From Actinomycetota bacterium (GTDB taxonomy: Bacteria; Actinomycetota; Acidimicrobiia; Acidimicrobiales; UBA8592), in assembly GCA_002715425.1 (NCBI GenBank), contig PAYW01000026.1, forward strand, positions 1 through 6,760: 6,760 nt of DNA. The letters are read 5' to 3'. The notes under the pieces are model-generated. The model was not told where the DNA came from. It saw only the letters and a list, made by a program, of their open reading frames with translations, and made no database searches. Position 1 is the first letter of the stretch, and each line of letters opens with the position of its first letter. This document shows positions 6,274 through 6,760 of this stretch, piece after piece. Position numbers and translations under genes: made by a program.

Positions 6274-6281
6274 TTTCTCCC
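6259..6281 (+). terminator. Perfect 9-bp hairpin straddling the pnp stop codon
   Basis: GGGAGAAAC 6259-6267 and GTTTCTCCC 6273-6281 form a perfect stem around the loop AGATA. The pnp TAG (6271-6273) sits at the loop and the first base of the 3' arm. No T-run follows; the next bases are C-rich. It could be a U-less terminator of the kind proposed in Actinobacteria, or a 3' stabiliser or processing hairpin. It is a natural boundary between pnp and dapB, but termination is inference. Confidence 0.45.
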
Positions 6282-6344
6282 CCTGCTGCCCCTTATAGAG
6301 CAGAACAATCACATCATTTCGAGTAATTAGCGCACAGTGCCCTC

Positions 6345-6355
6345 GCCACCGTGGC
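6345..6355 (+). repeat. Inverted repeat overlapping the possible dapB promoter
   Basis: GCCAC-C-GTGGC is a perfect 5-bp inverted repeat around one central base, nested in a wider GTGCC (6337-6341) / GGCAC (6353-6357) pair. It ends at the first base of the candidate dapB -10 element, where an operator could act. The single-base centre makes it unlikely to fold as an RNA hairpin in this register. It may be chance. Confidence 0.3.
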
Positions 6356-6360
6356 ACAAT
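6355..6360 (+). promoter_or_regulatory. Possible -10 element of a leaderless dapB promoter
   Basis: CACAAT ends 6 bases before the dapB ATG, so it would occupy -12 to -7 if transcription starts at the A of the ATG. No Shine-Dalgarno is visible before the ATG (CATAGT precedes it directly). Leaderless mRNAs are common in Actinobacteria. No convincing -35 is seen, and CACAAT departs from TANNNT at the first base, so confidence is low. Confidence 0.3.
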
Positions 6361-6366
6361 CATAGT

Positions 6367-6760
6367 ATGACAATAAAAGTTGGAGTACTCGGTGCATCAG
6401 GGCGGATGGGTTCTGAGGTGTGTAGAGCTGTAGTCAATGACCTTGATACTTCTCTCGTATTAGCGATAGATGAGATTAATGTTGGCGAAACCGTAGCTGG
6501 TTCTGATGTGAGTATTACCGATAGTTTTTTGGCACTTGAGGACGCTGACGTGATAGTAGATTTCACTATTGCTAATTCTGCTCGGCAGAATCTGCAACGC
6601 GTGGCAAAAGCAGGAATTCATGCCGTTGTAGGAACTACCGGATTAACGGAATCAGACATAGAAACATTAGGCACCCTGTTTAAAGATAGTAATTGTGTCG
6701 TAGCTTCAAATTTTGCTATCAGTGCTGTTCTGATGATGCGATTCTCGGAAATGGCAGCCC
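6367..6760 (+). CDS. dapB: 4-hydroxy-tetrahydrodipicolinate reductase, N-terminal part (3' end outside window)
   Basis: The frame runs from ATG 6367 past the right edge, giving 131 residues of a protein normally about 240-270 long. DapB reduces the dapA product with NAD(P)H in the diaminopimelate/lysine pathway, which feeds peptidoglycan and lysine. The N-terminal Rossmann motif is GVLGASGRMG (6-15). Asp35, at the end of the second strand (LVLAIDE), is where the family contacts the cofactor ribose. VDFT (64-67), GIHAVVGTTGL (83-93) and ASNFAISAVLMMRFSEMAA (113-131) follow. The substrate-binding His-His/Lys and DAPSGTA motifs would lie beyond the window. Actinobacterial relatives usually read NF-x-IGAVLMM; here serine replaces that glycine. 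It starts 93 bases after pnp, past the stop-codon hairpin, with no clear ribosome binding site. Actinobacteria commonly have dapB near pnp, often with an M16 peptidase gene between them, which is absent here. Confidence 0.94.
   Translation, partial: MTIKVGVLGASGRMGSEVCRAVVNDLDTSLVLAIDEINVGETVAGSDVSITDSFLALEDADVIVDFTIANSARQNLQRVAKAGIHAVVGTTGLTESDIETLGTLFKDSNCVVASNFAISAVLMMRFSEMAA

Noticed and set aside
1..6760. Search for a novel accessory system, mobile element, CRISPR array, tRNA or phage-related gene
   Set aside because: All coding frames of real length are conserved housekeeping genes in a conserved order. No transposase, array of repeats, or RNA gene was seen.

Overview
This window is a stretch of bacterial housekeeping chromosome, all on the + strand. 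It reads infB (3' part) - rbfA - truB - ribF - rpsO - pnp - dapB (5' part). The gene order, the actinobacterial form of the PNPase and DapB sequences (for example the NF-x-I-x-AVLMMRF stretch in DapB), the bifunctional RibF and the S15 sequence all point to an Actinobacterium. The moderate-to-low GC and free use of TTA and ATA codons fit a low-GC aquatic lineage such as marine Acidimicrobiia better than Streptomyces or Mycobacterium. That placement is inference from remembered family patterns, not from a search.

Layout: 1-909 encodes the C-terminal 302 residues of initiation factor IF-2. After 45 bases comes rbfA (955-1332), whose end overlaps the GTG start of truB (1325-2212) by 8 bases. A 52-base gap leads to ribF (2265-3218). 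A 149-base leader then precedes rpsO (3368-3637), and a 242-base, highly structured leader precedes pnp (3880-6273). A perfect 9-bp hairpin straddles the pnp stop codon. After a 93-base gap, dapB (6367 onward) runs off the right edge. No stretch without a gene exceeds 300 bases.

The genes form a translation and RNA-metabolism block. IF-2 starts translation, RbfA matures the 30S subunit, TruB makes the T-loop pseudouridine of tRNA, S15 is a primary 16S-binding protein, and PNPase degrades RNA. RibF (FMN/FAD synthesis) is a usual passenger, and dapB (lysine and diaminopimelate synthesis) begins a new functional group, apparently with its own start signals.

The coding content is ordinary. I see no mobile element, CRISPR array, tRNA, rRNA or defence system. 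The most interesting material is in the gaps. The pnp leader can form mutually exclusive helices, one of which covers the pnp Shine-Dalgarno sequence up to the base before the ATG. It may be a member of, or a variant on, the Actino-pnp leader RNA described for Actinobacteria. The rpsO leader also has alternative pairings that reach its start codon, and dapB looks as though it could be translated from a leaderless mRNA.
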